From: Eleginops maclovinus
Taxonomy: Eukaryota; Chordata; Actinopteri; Perciformes; Eleginopidae
Assembly (NCBI RefSeq): GCF_036324505.1
Contig: NC_086358.1
Span: forward strand, 3,642,368-3,706,367
Direction: 5' to 3'
DNA length: 64,000 bases
Of the stretch, positions 37,624 through 52,574 are shown piece by piece. Positions within the stretch are counted from its first letter, which is position 1. Every line of letters begins with the position of its first letter. Made by a program: the position numbers and the translations under genes. A model generated the notes under the pieces. It was not told the DNA's origin. It made no database searches and saw nothing but the letters and a program-made list of their open reading frames with translations.

Positions 37624-39331
37624 TATTCATAGACTAGATACTGATTTTTTGTTGTTTTCTGTCCAAGGCAAACTCAGAAATGGTGCCATCCACATAATTT
37701 TCAGTCAAATAATTTGTTAAGCTTCCTTTTAAATGATGCAGAATCGTACTGTACGACCACATTGCATCTAAAAAGGATAACTATCAATTTTTTAGCAAAG
37801 GTTTGTGGGTTATTAAACCAATTCAATCAACAAGATGTTCACCAGGAGAAAGCTGCCACTGCTGTTTTGTTAGTAGTTGTTACAGGAGAGGATTACTGTC
37901 ACTAACAATGTCCAATCCCGGGAAAATAAACGCCAGCACTTTCCTGCGTTTTACACTCATATGCATAATTCACACACAGCAGCATATATGTTCTCACACA
38001 CACACTCAGACTGTGTGAAAGTGCCCGATGCCTGCGCTGCCCACCTAGCTACCACTTCGTCTGAAAATAAGACTTTCCAGTCATTTCCTGTCCATATTCA
38101 TATCGGTTTCCACTCACTGGGATCAGTCAGCTGGTGTGACCCGTCACACCGTCTGACTGAAAGTCATTTCCTCTCCGAAGACATCTGAGTCATCGGGCTA
38201 AGGCAGAAACAACAACGTCAACCACAACATAGGCTCTTTAATGTGGGGCCTTGTTGATGGCAAATATGTGCAGAATCTTATGTAACATGACATTTATTCC
38301 CTAATAATCAAATGGGTTTTTATGTGTAGATAAATGAAAGTGCTGTCTCTTGGATGTTTTCTTAAATTCCACATTCAAAGCCTTTAATGCCATATGCACA
38401 TTAGAGTGACAAGCCAAAAAACCCGGGAATGAGTTAGCATTTTAGCACTTCCCCCGTCTTGAAGTTAACATTAACATAAGCTAAAGAAATGTAATGTTTG
38501 ATCTACGACAGATATGTAAATAAATACTCCACTCTTGAATGTCAGAAGCTTTTCTGTGTCTTAAAATCAGTGTTTGCTAACAAGTGGCTAAATGACATAC
38601 TAAGCATCATCCTGCTGAACATTAGCTGTCTTTAGCTTAGCAGCTAACAGGCTAACGGCTAGCGCTTTAATTCTGGTGATTGCATTACCCTTCAGAAATC
38701 ATTTAGTGGTTTTAATATGCGGAGACTATGCTGCTGAACATAGTAACATGTCATAAACGTTTCTTTGCTACGGAGCTTATGTTCTACATTATTCCAAAAT
38801 CTATTGGGGGAATCCGATTGCTTTTCGTTGTTGTGATGCTAACTTCTTCATCAGCCTACAACAGTACGTCATCACTGCACCATTCAAAACGTGCAGTGTA
38901 GTTTTGGCCATATTGACTATTTTAAAACAAGGATGGGAGTCAGTCTAAGGGTTACATTTGCTTAACCTGAATACTGTTCTACTGCTCATCACAGATTTAA
39001 CCAGAGCATTTGATAACCATGGTATAATCGTATGCGCAGATTTCCTGCATTGTCCCAGATCCATCAGGAGAAAGAGAAGATAAACAAAGTTGAACTAATC
39101 GTTTGTGATGTTTGTAATTATGGGTCAACACTTTTTGGTTTTACATTTGTGATGATGTTCAGTTCATCTCAGTCTCTGAAGCTAAATATAAAGCAACATT
39201 GAGTTGATGGTTGAGGACTTTTAGTTGCATACACAGGCCTCCATTAATCCGCGCTGACGCGGGATTCACCTCCACAATGGAATCACAGTCGACGTGGACT
39301 CAACTATGATCAGTGTACTGTCATCTCCCTG

Positions 39332-39462
<131 letters not shown>

Positions 39463-39629
39463 GGCATTCAGGCCTCTGTAATTTCCTGCCTGTGTTGTCA
39501 CGATGTTTAATGCTTTAACATGACAGCACCGACTTACTGCCTGTTCAGTTAGCGAGATCAAACCTGCGCCCGTCTGACATCTTCAGTGACGATGAAAGGA
39601 TGATTAGTCCGGTCATTAATAGGATGAAA

Positions 39630-39653
39630 GGGAGGGAGGGAGGGAGGGAGGGG
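39630..39653 (+). repeat. (GGGA)n short tandem repeat
   Basis: Six consecutive GGGA-type units on the transcript strand, able in principle to form a G-quadruplex in DNA and pre-mRNA. Confidence 0.9.
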
Positions 39654-42600
39654 AGAGGATGTCGAGGTAAGCAGGAATCTATTTTGTTTGGATCTAATTA
39701 GAAAAACATCCTGGAAATATGTAACAACTATGTTTGAACCAAATTAAGAAAACACTGAATTAATGGCATTATTTTAGACACTTATTATTACAAAAAAATT
39801 GTAAATATAAAAAAAAATATTAAGACAGGTTTTCTTTTTTTGTCTAAATTAAATAAATGAATTGCATTTAATTGCTGTATTACAGTTTGAGTCTATAAAA
39901 CACATTTTTTGAATGCAAAAATAAATAAATGCATGTTTTATTTACTTCAAATTACTTTCAAAATAGGTACTTTTATGTTCAATTATGTGTTCAAACTCAA
40001 AATGTGTAGTGAATAATTAATATCTCTGGCTTTACATCTGTGCTATCTCACCTCTCGGCCAAATTTGTGCACATTTTTCACAAATTTAACAAAAGCATTG
40101 CAATTATTTGGCTCTCAGTCTTGTTTTAATTACCCCATATGGGTCAGCTTTACCGTAGTAATATGTCATTCAAAGTCCAGTACCAGGCCTGTGATCCGTG
40201 TTCCTGTTCTGCTGTTTCTTCATCTGCACTCTTCATGCTGAGTTTCTCCTCTCCTGTCTGCAGCGCTCCTCCTCTCCTCCAATAGAGCTGCCAGCACTTA
40301 GTATGCAGCAGGAGCTCGACACCTTTATGGTTTACTCAGAACACAGAGTACACACTCTCGGTCTTATTGACCTGCTGCCTCGGAGAAAAGTGCTTTAGAC
40401 CTTTGTGTCACAGTCAAGAGCAGTTTTAGTGTTCAGAATGAAGACATAACCTTTTATTGTTGTGGACTTATACTATTTATGTGTGGCAGTGCGGGACGTG
40501 TAGAGGGAATAGTGTTCTTATTAATCTCACCCCGCCTTTTGCTGGTAGACAATCAATTTGATGCATGTTTGTGTACCCATTTTCTCTAATTATGCACCTC
40601 TGCAAGTTAATTATTAATATCCCAACAGTGCCTGGAAAAGTTATTATCCTGCACAAGTCAATATCATACCCAAATGGGGGACAAGTACATGCTGAGAGCC
40701 GGAGAAAAAAAAACTGTAAGCCTAATTATTTCCGCACATTTAGGTACTCTACCCAGTTTGATATGAATAAATGAGATGGCTGGTGGTTTCAGCTCGGCAT
40801 GCTGCCCCCAATTTACTCTGATTTTTTGCTGATATAATTCCCCATCGAATCACTGCCTGGCCAACCTTGGTCAAGTTCAGATTGTTTGACTGCGTTTGAT
40901 TTAGCCGGCCCGTCGCGGTGGAGAAAGTGCTGCTTGAGCCACTGAGGAATGTACATTATGTGCCGGAGAAAAGAGAATAATGCTCGTGACACTAACAAAG
41001 CTCAGGGTGTTCCCGTACGACCTGCTCACAATGTCCCCTCCAGCTGTTTGATCCTGATGGTTGGGACTCTTTGCAGTCAAACCTTTTCGGCATTTGGCAT
41101 GTTCTTTACTCAAAGGTATAGTTTAGATTGTTAAAAGTGAGGTTGTATGAGGAGCATAGTTTATTAATTACAGTAGACTGCAGATGACATGCCCCTAGTT
41201 TGGAGAATAAAACAGCAGGACCAGCAAGCAGCTAAGAAATATATGTAAATGTATATATGCTGTGGATGGAAAACATATTTTAGCCACCTTAAAAAATAGA
41301 TATCAGTTTAAGTACGCCTTTAAAACCCCAGTCATAACATAACTCTTAGAAAGGAAGGGATCAAGTCAAAGGTAAACGAGCTACTTCCATGTTCTGTGAA
41401 TGAAACAGTGCAAATACAATAAGTGTAGCTAACATTTAGAGGTAGATTTAAAGGTAGTAAACTCGTAAAAGCATTATGAAGTACAAGAAAATATAAAGGG
41501 ACTGAAGTAGTATGAGGTAATAGCAATACTTACCTGTAAAAAGTGTGAATTGCCACTGCTGTTATATCTGTACGTTTCCCTGTGACGAAAAAAGGATTTC
41601 TGATTTCTTTTTTTGTCTGCTGGCTTTGAAAGGAGCTAAGATTAGTTTGATCAGACGACTTTGTAGTTCCACATCAGAAAGGGGCCGTCTGACAAAGAGG
41701 TAAAGCTGTGAAAATGTTCTAAATATAACATACACTTAAACTATAAGCGTATTTGAGTGGCTGAGAAACAATTTGCTGCTGCCTCCATCCACAGCACGAT
41801 ATTTCAGAGCTTGCCTGGATGTAATTCTGCTTGATTTTCCAACCTGGAGGCATGCGAGACAGTTAGAAACAACCTTATACAACCCTTTAAAACACTCACA
41901 CCATCCCTTTTAGTTTGAATCTGTGCTTTTAAACCAGTGGTGTCGCTGTCTCTTCCAGGTCTCAGCCTATTTTAACATGACAGAGCCTCTCCTCGCTGCT
42001 TTGTTGGCCTCTGCTACTTCACATACAAGTGTGAGTCCCGCAGTGACACTTCCAGCCAAAGCACCGCCCCATGACGGCCTTTATTCAAAAAGAAAAACAT
42101 CCAAGGTCTGTCCAGATAACCTTACTCACAGAAGTAGCAGCTGTAGTTCTTTATTAAAAAGCCCAGTGGTACATCAACAGGGAACTGCTCTCTGCCTTTT
42201 CATTGTTTCTAATATTTATCCCGTTGTCAGAGACGCACTTGAACTCCTTTAACAGAGTCCGTCTTCATCACAGGCTACAGGTGACAACTCGCCGATGAAC
42301 TGCTTCAGAAGAAATAAAACAGGAGAGACATTTTACCCCCGCCGTTCAATCTCCCCTGCTTTTCATTTCCTCCCTTTTGACAAGTGCCTCTCATTCATCC
42401 GCAGCCTTATCAGACAAGACTCGGGGATCAGGGGTTCACCCGTTGTGAAGACGGTCGTCAGGGTAACCGGGGCAATGATGTCATCATGAGTGACCGAGAT
42501 TATTTCCCACCAGTACTCGGAAACCGAAACATCATCATAAGCTCAGAAATAACTGTAATTTGATTCCTAGAAACACAAAGAATGGCTTCCGGTAGCGAGG

Positions 42601-43397
42601 AAAGGAATACTGTGTTAGATGTTTTAGGGGAAAAAAAGGTAGAGCGAGGACAGACACCTTTAATGTTTTAAGTGGACTATTTGCTTCATCCGTCCTATTA
42701 AAGGGCCATTGTCAAACTGTAAATACACACAACGGCCCTGTGAAGCCGGGAATATCTCAGAGCTCAAGTAAAGCCGGAAATATTTCTGCTTCTTCCTTTG
42801 CCAATACCGAATCTTCGACCAAGTTTCAAGAAAAGTGGGCCTGTGGTTTTTCCAGCTGACAAGCAAACCAACAAACAGAGCTTAAAACATGTCCTTTGTG
42901 TAGTTTAAAACAAGGTAAAGTCTACTGTAAAAGACAAACTCATTGAGCTAGCATTAACCTGGTTAGCCAGCATGCTAAAACTGACACAAATCAGTGTTGG
43001 TTTTAGTGTGTTGCTGCACGATACAAATAAAAAGCTGTCTTTAAAGTGTGGTTAATCTGCCTCTATAATCCTTGTAAATTGTAGATGTGCAAAAAAATAT
43101 GAAAGATTGGAAAGAATAGTAATGAAAACTTAAGTAAACCAAACAGGGAATTTAAAAAATACTACTCTAATTGCCATCACTGAAGAAGAGTTTGGATATT
43201 TAGTTCATCAAAGCTTCTCTATTTACTTCTTTGACTAATGTGTTTCAGAAGTAGAAGTCCTCTGGTAGAAGGGAAATGAGGCATTAAAGTCTCCAGATGC
43301 AGCCTCAGTGGTGTGTTTGAATAACAAACTTGGCCAGATGTTGTGTTAAAAGTCCACATCTCTTCTCATCCCCTCCCTGCTGTCTCCTCTCCTGCAG

Positions 43398-43524
43398 AGA
43401 CACGCCACAGGCCAACGACGGCGGAGCCAAGACGCCTCGCTCCAAAACGTCTTCCCGCTTCCCCAGACTGGGTCGCAGCCGCAACCATGAGACCAGGACC
43501 GATCCCCAGAGTGGAGACCTTTAA
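43398..43524 (+). CDS. snx29: snx29 terminal coding exon: C-terminal tail and stop
   Basis: Acceptor CTCCTGCAG ends at 43397. The first base completes the split Leu codon (CT+A), then the frame reads DTPQANDGGAKTPRSKTSSR and ends RTDPQSGDL with TAA at 43522-43524. The region is rich in Ser, Thr, Arg and Lys, so it is likely disordered and phosphorylatable. The SRFP.L.R and final PQSGDL phrases agree with the SNX29 C-terminus as I recall it. Together the three exons give 135 residues and one unbroken frame, which is good evidence for the splice choices. Confidence 0.92.
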
Positions 43525-44661
43525 CCCCCCGGAGCCTGAGGACTATTTATTTGTCTCTGTATAGATGAGAGCAGTGCTGCGTCACTACGGCCAGTAAGAT
43601 CTGTGGCTTCAGGCTCCACAGAGAGGACGAAAAGCCTTATCAATAAGACCCAGTTAGTCAATACGTCTGAGGAAAACACCTAATCACAGAACCATTATGA
43701 TCCCCTATTCTTTCAAATTAAACCATAAATCGACGTGTTCATCGATCTCAAAGGACATTGTGTAATTGCCTGACTGACCATCATATTTGGGCTCCATGAA
43801 GGAACGAAAATGTACAGTTCTCTTAATTTCTTGATTGGATTGACTTCAGAATCTGTATTTACCGCCAGTCAAGCGACAGCCAATGTTTTCACCCAAAAAG
43901 GGGCGCGGCTAAATGGGTTGCTGTCTATCGATAGGCTGATGACGACGTTTCCTATGTGGACATTAACGATGCCTAACGGACCTTCAAAGTGTTACTCATC
44001 AAAGCCTCTCTATGAGATAAATGTATGTGCATCGCCTGGGTGAGTGTGGGATGAATGACCAGCCTCCTACACACGGACCCAATCCTACAGCACCTCTTAC
44101 CTCACTGAGAGACAAAGACTCTGCACATGAACTAACCGGGACGGCTCATCTCAAACACACTGAGGAGACAGAAATGTAGTTTTCTTTTCTACGTTTTTTT
44201 TTAAGTGGAAGTGTTACAGTCTCAGTGCCTGCATTGCTTTGTAGCTGCTGTCCTGGTAGGTAGAGAGGCGGGTATATTAAAGTATTATCCTGGGAAATGA
44301 ATGTTGTTTTTCAGCGTTATGGTGCCATTACATTACAGACGATGATTCACTGTCTCTGGCGTGGACCACGAGGAAGTCCTTGTTCCTCTTTCTCTTTATT
44401 ACAGATACTCTGAAAGTGTAACATATCTGAATGTGTCCAGGGGTGCAGCACTGACTAAAACATCTTTTAAAATTCCACATAATGAGCGTTTTAATATGTC
44501 AGGGTTAAGCACCACTGATATAACCAACCTCTCTCTGGGACTGTACCAAAAATTGTTGGGGTGAAGAAGAAGGGGGGTTTAATCTTAATCAGGGTTATCA
44601 ATATTTTATTTGGACCCTGGAAAAGTGCATCTCCAACACCCTGTCCCTATTACAAAATAAA
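43525..44661 (+). other. snx29 3' UTR (end tentative)
   Basis: Begins after the TAA. Possible polyadenylation signals are ATTAAA at 43717-43722 and 44276-44281, then canonical AATAAA at 44656-44661, 45051-45056, 45083-45088, 45422-45427 and 45785-45790. I chose the first canonical one as a provisional end. A CCAAT/GC-box repeat copy lies between 44816 and 45006, so longer 3' UTR forms would include it. Confidence 0.5.
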
Positions 44662-44815
44662 AGAGGCACGGAATTAAATTATTAAAATCCTAAACTGAGA
44701 GGATGTAACTTAAGGCTTACTAAATGAATGTGGAATTAGACATCTTTATTAGTTATTTGCATTTATAACTTCTATCCAAAATGTGATTAATTTGCAGTAA
44801 AAAAGCGGTTACATT

Positions 44816-45006
44816 TCACCTATTGGCTAGCACTCCAACACAGTACGTTATAGGCGAAGGGGCGGGACATCTCTAAGCTGTTGACCAATCACAACAGAGC
44901 CGGCCAGCTAACCAACCAGAGCAGACTGGGCTCTGGTTTCAGTCAGAGGGTGAAAAGAAGGGGACGCATGGAGACAAAATACTAATATCAAGCTGAAAAT
45001 GTGCAT
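44816..45006 (-). mobile_element. CCAAT/GC-box dispersed repeat, partial
   Basis: Reverse copy: CCTATTGGCTAGCACTCC, GGGGCGGGACATCTCTAAG, TTGACCAATCACAACAGAGC, CTGGGCTCTGGTTTCAGTC, then a shortened end ATGGAGACAAAATACTAAT. The second CCAAT box has decayed to CCAACC. The tail beyond the third CCAAT is missing. Confidence 0.75.
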
Positions 45007-47006
45007 AGTATATTGTCCTTAAACAAAACTAAACTCCTTTTCAACCTTGAAATAAAGACAGCATCCTCCCTTGACCTTTCAAAATAAAAGCCCTTACATA
45101 TTTAATATTCTAAGGCAAATTACTGAGTCATTTTTTCATCCCACCCCAATTAATTTTTGGTGAGTCCCTTATTGATAAAGTTAATTAAAGGCCATCATTA
45201 CGCTGTTTCCTATCTGTTGAATATTTGCAGACACCTGCCGTCATGTGTCTGATCATTCTGTGTGTGTTTTTTGAGCAGAAAGAAAGGGAGACATTACAAC
45301 ACAAGGGTAAGCTGTGTTTCAGTCGGTTTACAATCATCCCCACGATGCTGTTCTTCATCAGATGTTTAAAGAATGTTATACTAATGTGTCTTAGCAGGAC
45401 TTAATGCAGCGTAATGTTGCAAATAAATGTTTTAATGAGGACTAAACACTTGAAGGAAAGCTGCTTGTTAGAGTGCAACGGGAAAAGGCTGCTGCGCATC
45501 AAGTGTGTGTAAAACAGAAGCTCATGCATATGTAGGGATTACCCGGGAGTAGACTGTGTTCAAACGAGGACTGATTGTGTCGGAAGGGTGTCGGAAAACT
45601 TGAATCAAAGGGTCGACGTGCAGAATGGTAAACACCGTTCACCGTCTATAAGGGGAGGGGAACAAACAAGGCGTGTGGGTTTTAATCAAGTTGTTATTCT
45701 CACACAGAAGTGACCCTCACAGGCATCCATCGACTGGTGAGCGCTGCGCAGGGTTGTTAGGGGAGTCTCACAGGGACGGAGTCAAATAAAGGTTTTCATC
45801 ATCGAAGCTCTTTAAGATTCTGTGTGTGGTCAACGTGTGGGGAGCTCTCCAAAAGAAAATCTGCAGAGGAAAAGAAATGAGATGACAGAATTATTTACAG
45901 AGTCTAAAGAGCATCACACATTTACCAATGGCTCTGCTGATGCACCCTGTCAAGGACATGTAATGCAATTTAATGGAATTCTTTTTATTAAAGACTTTTC
46001 TCTGCTGTGATACAGTAAAACACCTAATATTGGTCATATTTTAAGTCTAGCACTGCCTTTTATGCATCTGATAAAAACAGTAATGTACTGTATTCTGTAT
46101 AAACTGCTTACAAACAATATCATCAACCCCAAGTCTCCTGTTAGATGTCTCTTTTTATGGTGAAGGTTTGTCTCTGGAACAAGTTGTGGGTCTGATTTTT
46201 CTGCACAACTATCCATATTGTATGTGTGGTGATGCACAGTGATTATGCACAGGACCATCTGTCTTTAGAAGAGCAGAGCACTCTACCATAGCACTGTCTG
46301 ACTAACAATGGGAAGTTTTCAAAAAAGAATCGATGCAGTAAAACCATTAAAACATTGTCTCTTTTTTTTACACTTATCTCTTCTTCTTGACTTAACTTGG
46401 TGCCTACATTACCCATAATGCAACTTCAACACCACAAGTAACTGCAAATACAAGGTTGCGGTAATGCACAGAAAAAGCGAGGTATTGGGAGGAAAATGCT
46501 GTCAGCACACTTGTCAAACCTCAATTGGATTTGATGAGCAACACTGAATTTAAAATGAGCTATTGTTTGATTGAAGTGAAACTCCACAGGGAACTGAAAC
46601 TTATTTATTCCAGAAAAGAAAGTGCTGATTGTTTTTCTCTTGCGGTTGCTTAACACTCATTCAAAACACTTTAAATCAGAATTGAAAAAAGTTGAAGTGT
46701 GGGTTTCTTATAAAACTGTAAAAGTAATTCAAAAACAACATGTTGAGTAAAAGCCTGTCTTTGACGATAGAAACACAAAAGAGCCGAGTGCTGCTCTGAG
46801 GTCCTGGTGGACGGGACGGTTTGTCTTTCACTGATTATAGAGTTACTGATTATAACTCCCAGTGCTAGAAAGGCAGACAAAGGTCCACAGTGTTGTGATC
46901 ATTAATAAAAACAAGTTTACCTAGTGACTAACCTAAATTAAAATGTCAGTGTGCTAATTAGCAAGGGGGACGTTAGCTTTTTTGCTAGCAATTGTAGGGT
47001 TACATA

Positions 47007-47046
47007 CCGCTACTCCGACATTGACGTCTAATTGTCGGAGTAGCGG
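47007..47046. repeat. Perfect 14-bp inverted repeat (hairpin)
   Basis: Arms CCGCTACTCCGACA (47007-47020) and TGTCGGAGTAGCGG (47033-47046) are exact reverse complements around a 12-base spacer that contains GACGTC. Confidence 0.9.
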
Positions 47047-48154
47047 CCCTTCACTTTTTTTTCAAACATTCCACCATGCTGATATGAGGTAAATATAAAA
47101 TGGGGGCCATAGGCTTACATAGGCCTGTAGGCCATCTCTGCAAGTGTGTGTGATGTGCTGGGAGGGTGTCGGAAGGTCTGCATCGGTGGTGCGTTGGGTC
47201 TGCATAGCTCCACTTAAGTGGAAGCATTCGGAGCGGTAGTTGACACTGTCAGACACGCAGGGCCCCCCTCCTCCCTCATGTATATCAATACACTTTGTCA
47301 AGAAGAACCAAAACACAATACAGCAATGTGGAATCGCCCTAGAGCCGGGGAGGCATGAGGCCGATAGAAGTTCCCTGATACGATCACAAACATCACTTTT
47401 CTTTTGGATCACTCCATCTCCTTCCCTCTGAAGCCTCCAGCTGCTGGATGAATTCAATCTCCCTTCACCTCGAGGCTGGTAATCGCAGCGATGACAAGCA
47501 ACGGAAGTGGGTTAAGCTTATCGAGATGTGGCAGAAGTGTGTCTGTTCTTGTCTACTTTTTCTGTCCTTTGCCTTAGTCAGCAGTCAGGCCTTATCTATC
47601 AGTGTCACCGCAACAAGGGGCTGAACAATTCAGTACAATACCACCACCTGTGTGTCAGTGTTGTCATTGTACACCATTCTGCAGTTACGCAATCCTGCTG
47701 TTTGTGTTTCTGTGTACACCGATGCATTCGAGCATGTCTATTTACATACAGTAGGTGTGCATATTATCATTTGAATGCATACAGTAGGTGTTCTAAAACA
47801 TGTTGATATAGCTAGATGAATGCCTGAGCACTCGCATGAAATTCTGCATGCATAAACGGATGGATGGATACTGTGAATCCCATCTTGTGAACAACTGTGG
47901 CCCTTGTTGCATCTGTTTCGCTCGTCGAATGGTTATTTAACCCTTCTCTGCTTCACTAGGCAGTCCCTCGATTTTATTCAAAATATTCAACGATTTTTTA
48001 TTTATTTACTTTTTCTTCCGCGTGCCGGGCATGCTGCACCGGGTCGTTGGAGAGAAGAATGGTGAGGGTGAACTAAATGCTCATTGTCCATTGACCAGAA
48101 AATTGGTTACAAGCCCGTTCAGGACGTGGATGGTTGCTTTTGGCATTGCTAAAC

Positions 48155-48265
<111 letters not shown>

Positions 48266-51200
48266 GATAAATGCATGCCAAGTACTTGAGCGGTGAGACA
48301 ACACACGTCCTGCAATGGTTGTATTGTTCAAACAGAATGGATGGAAAACCCTGGCTTGGCTTTGACATTTTTTAAGGGTCTGCATAAAAACTGTAACTTA
48401 ATGGTGTGAAATTGTGTACATTATAAGATGCTTGAGCTAAATACATACCATAGGAATCAGTGACACTCGGGACGTGGCCCCTACCAATGTTTGAAATGCC
48501 TTATGTTGTCCCTATTATTTTTTCAGATCAGGTATAATTTGTGAAAGTGTATTAAAAGCTTCAGAAAGGATTTTTAGCATCATAAGAAAACATAAAATTC
48601 TATGTAAAAATATAGAATAGATTATAAATATATATCATAATGTAAAAAATATAGAATAAATGAATGAGTCAGGAATACACCCCTAGCTCACAAAAATCAT
48701 GCTTGTACCGATCAGTAACTTTAAACATTTCTTGACATTGAAAACCATTGACTAATATTCCGGCCCACTGTTTCCCCACTACTTTCAAATCAAAGCGACG
48801 CCCTTGCCTGTAAATACATTTTGTGATGTTATTATTTGATGGATTTGCAGAAAGAGCCCACGTGTGGCTTGGAATTGATGGTATTTGATTAAATTGTTTC
48901 CATTTGAAATAGTTTGGAGCTTTCCTTCTAACAACTAAACCATAAAATCCAACCTCTCCCATTTTATTTTGAAAGGTTTTCTCAGCCTGTCTGTCTCTAC
49001 TTCCTGTCTCTGTGTTGTCCCTCCTTCATTTGATTGGCCTTGTTAGTTTCAGCTGTGTCTCGTTAGCCCTGCAACTTGTAGCCAATGTTCAGTCCTGAAA
49101 ATCTTCTTACTTTCTTGCTTATGTTTTACATCTTCACCACCAACCTGATGAAACAGAACAGTAAGTGTTATGCAGTTAGGGTCAAAGTTAAGGCTGTTTT
49201 TAGATTGGGTTTATTCTACTTATGTTTACAGCCTTCCATATATGACCTGCCCAATAGCACATGCTTTCTACATGTCTTCATTCTGTTGGTGCTCTCTGTA
49301 TGTGTGAATATTTGGTCCTGCTGGAAAACTCAAGACTAAAAGCTATCCATCACATCTTTCACAAGTGAGGACAATTCTTTATTCCAGTGGTTACTTTAGC
49401 TGCTGTATTGATGCACGACTGAGACATGTATTGGAGAGACAAAATCAATATGTATGATTTTGAAGGAACTGTATTTACATTTGAGTATTTAATGGGATGT
49501 TGCACCACGTGTTGTTCATTCGGTTTGACGTAACAGGCGTCAGGATAAGTAGAATAACTGAATGAAAAGTTCCTCAGTCAGATCGAGTCGTTCTTGAACC
49601 TGTCCTTGTGACAACGTCCACCGGTATGATTTCATTTCCTTCTCATCCACATCTACTCTTTCTTTGCCTCTTTCTGCGTCCCCTTGAAGATATGGAGGTC
49701 CCTCTACTCATTTTACAGCCCCGTATGCAATTACCCAGCTCTTACCTGCATGTGAGGAACATCAAGTAGAAAGGGACCTGTGTTTAAACAAGGTCACCGT
49801 ATAAGCAGCACTCCTATCTCCGGCATGCACAATGGCGGCTCGACATCAGGAGCATGTTCATTATAATGATAAGGAACCGGCCTTCTAGACAGCTGGTCCT
49901 TCAGGAAGCAGCTTCCTAATAGAAAACGAGATTAGCATTTCATATTTATGCTTACAAGAAGGGCAAAGGCAGCTGTTCCTCAGAGAGAGAGAGGACTCTG
50001 CTGAGCTGTGTTTATCTGAAATGCTTGTGTCAGGAATTACAGAAACTTTAGCCTCTGCTACTTCTGATTGCTCGGGAATAGAGGATCATTTTCAATACTG
50101 CAGTTTCCTTATGGTCTGCAATCTCTATAACGAGTTGGGGCAACTTGTACCCAGGTACCCCTCAATAAAACACACCAGAATGCAATCCTGTCTTTCTAAA
50201 TGGCTGAACGAGCTCCCCATTGATTTCAGGACAGCAGAAAGTCTACATGTCTCCCATAGCAGACTGTGAATGCACTTGTTTTGCTTTTAACTTGGCCATT
50301 AAATCAGCTTTGAAATAGTTTAGCCCATTTGAAACTACAGTATGCACCAACTCTTACAATGGTTTGTCTTATTTGAAACAAATATATCTGCACGTTCTGA
50401 GTTGTTATCTTTTGGTTTGATGCACATATTCTAAGTCGCTTTGGATAAAACCGGCTCAGCTAATTGAAGTGTATTTAATGCAGTATGCGGGGCATGAACT
50501 GAGAGGAATTCAAGGCAATTTATAGGAACTTGTATTTCCAGATTTGAATGGAAACTTAATGGGGGTGGTTGTTGATCACTGTTTTTTAAGATAACATTTT
50601 ACCCACCACCTCCTTTACAATGGATAACGGTCCTACTTCCATTCTTGTAGTCAGGACTGCATTTAATGGATTGGTTGTGTTGTTTTTGTTCAATACCTTA
50701 AACAAGTTTACGTTTTCCTTAGAATGAAATGAAACGCACCTTTTGGTTTTGTTTTTTTTGCAAAGTGTTTAAGTAGACTGGGTTGTAGTGATGCTTTGAC
50801 ATTGTTTACGTCACTTTCGGTGCCAGTACTGTGGACTTTATTAGCACTGTAGAGCATCTGAAACTCACTGTATAACACTACAGTACGTGCTGTGGCCGGT
50901 TTCCATGGAGCACAGCGATACACTTTGCTTGAACACGTGAGCAGTGTCAGCCTCCAGCAGCCTGTTCTGTTTTTCCAGACCTGTTTTTATATAATTTTTT
51001 TGACCTGCAGGTTTTAAATTATTTCTCAGAAAACAATCGTATAACTTTTTGGCTCTCAGCTCCGGCTCTCCAGCTGGCAGGCGTTGAATTATAAGTTGAC
51101 TGTATTCCCTGCAGAGGCTGAAACACTCGTCTGTCTAAACTCACAACACCTCCTCATCTCTCGCCTGCTATCTCCTCTTTTCCTTTATCCTCCCATTCTT

Positions 51201-52574
51201 ATTTCTTTCAGCCTTCCCTCTCCATCTCTACTACATATCCCTGGATGTTCTCATCTGTTTCACATTTACTTGTTGAAAAATCTTGCAGGCATTGCAAAAA
51301 AACATGCCCTCGTTATTTGGGATTCACGGCATACAAGGTTTATTTATACGTTTTATTTAGACTGAGTGAATAAATAAATGAGATTTGGATTTTGAACAAA
51401 GCATGCAAGGACAAAATAAGTCCACAAAATCTATCCTCTTGCTTTATTTTGAAATATGATTTATTTTTTCCAGTGTTATTTGTGTTTTTCTTCCCTATTC
51501 AATACAAATTAGAAAAATAAATCTAGTAGGGGAAAAAAAATTGGAGCGTTTTTTGAATTCATTAAAATGGCTGAAAAAAATCAAACTAACCGGCACAAAC
51601 CGTCTCCTCTCTTCCTGTCCTCTGCTCTTCAGGTTCCTCTTTCATCTTGCTCTCCCTGCCTTCACTCTGATCTCTTCTGTCCTCTCTTCATCTCCCAATT
51701 ATCCCCCCCCCCCTCCTCCAATCACCGCCCCCTCTCTCCTGCTCCCTCTCAGGAGACTCTCTTGTATTTACTCAGCCCGTCACCGGCTGCCTCTGTTTAT
51801 TACCTATTCAGCAAAGAGGCAGAGAGACGGAGAGCAGCAACCCAACTCTGCTGCTGCTGCTGAATCCTAAACTGCCACGATGGAAAATTGATTTTTTTCA
51901 CTTTACATTTATTCAGTATCAAACTCGTACACAAAGTTCACATGACCTGAACTTACAGGGAACATGAACATGGATCATCCAGAACAGAATAAGTGATCTG
52001 ATTTCAAATCCACATTAAGCTGCAATGGATTATGTTAATGAACAAGCTATCAGTTGTGGAAACATGGGAAATAAACTGCAGTTCATCCTTAAGCTGTTTA
52101 GAAACTTCTTCAGCATTAAATCATGTGTAACCGCAAACTTAATTAGATAAAGATTTGCTGAGTCTCACCATGCTGGGACCGAGATAAGAGCAGAGAAGCA
52201 TGTGAGTTTCAAGATGGTGAATATGTAGATATGATGGACTGCTTTCCAATCATGCAAGCTCCACCTTAGTCTTCCTTCTGTAGAAACAAACACTTCCTTG
52301 GATCTCTTTTTGTTCTGCTCCTCTCATTTGGCTTTGTTTCTTTTACCTGCAGGCTGCCTCCCTTTCACAATGCGATCGGCTCCTGAAGTGTGCTCTGCCT
52401 GCCCCTCGCAGCTATCACAGGCTTTCACAATCGCCCGCGGCACTCTTTTGATCAACCGAGAAGCTTGAAGTGAACGCCTCGGAGCGCCGTTTAAACCGCA
52501 GCAGGGGAGGAAGAGAGCGAGGTGAGATGGCAGGGACTTTTCAAGGAGTTTGAGAAGTAGAATTTGAAAGAGGA

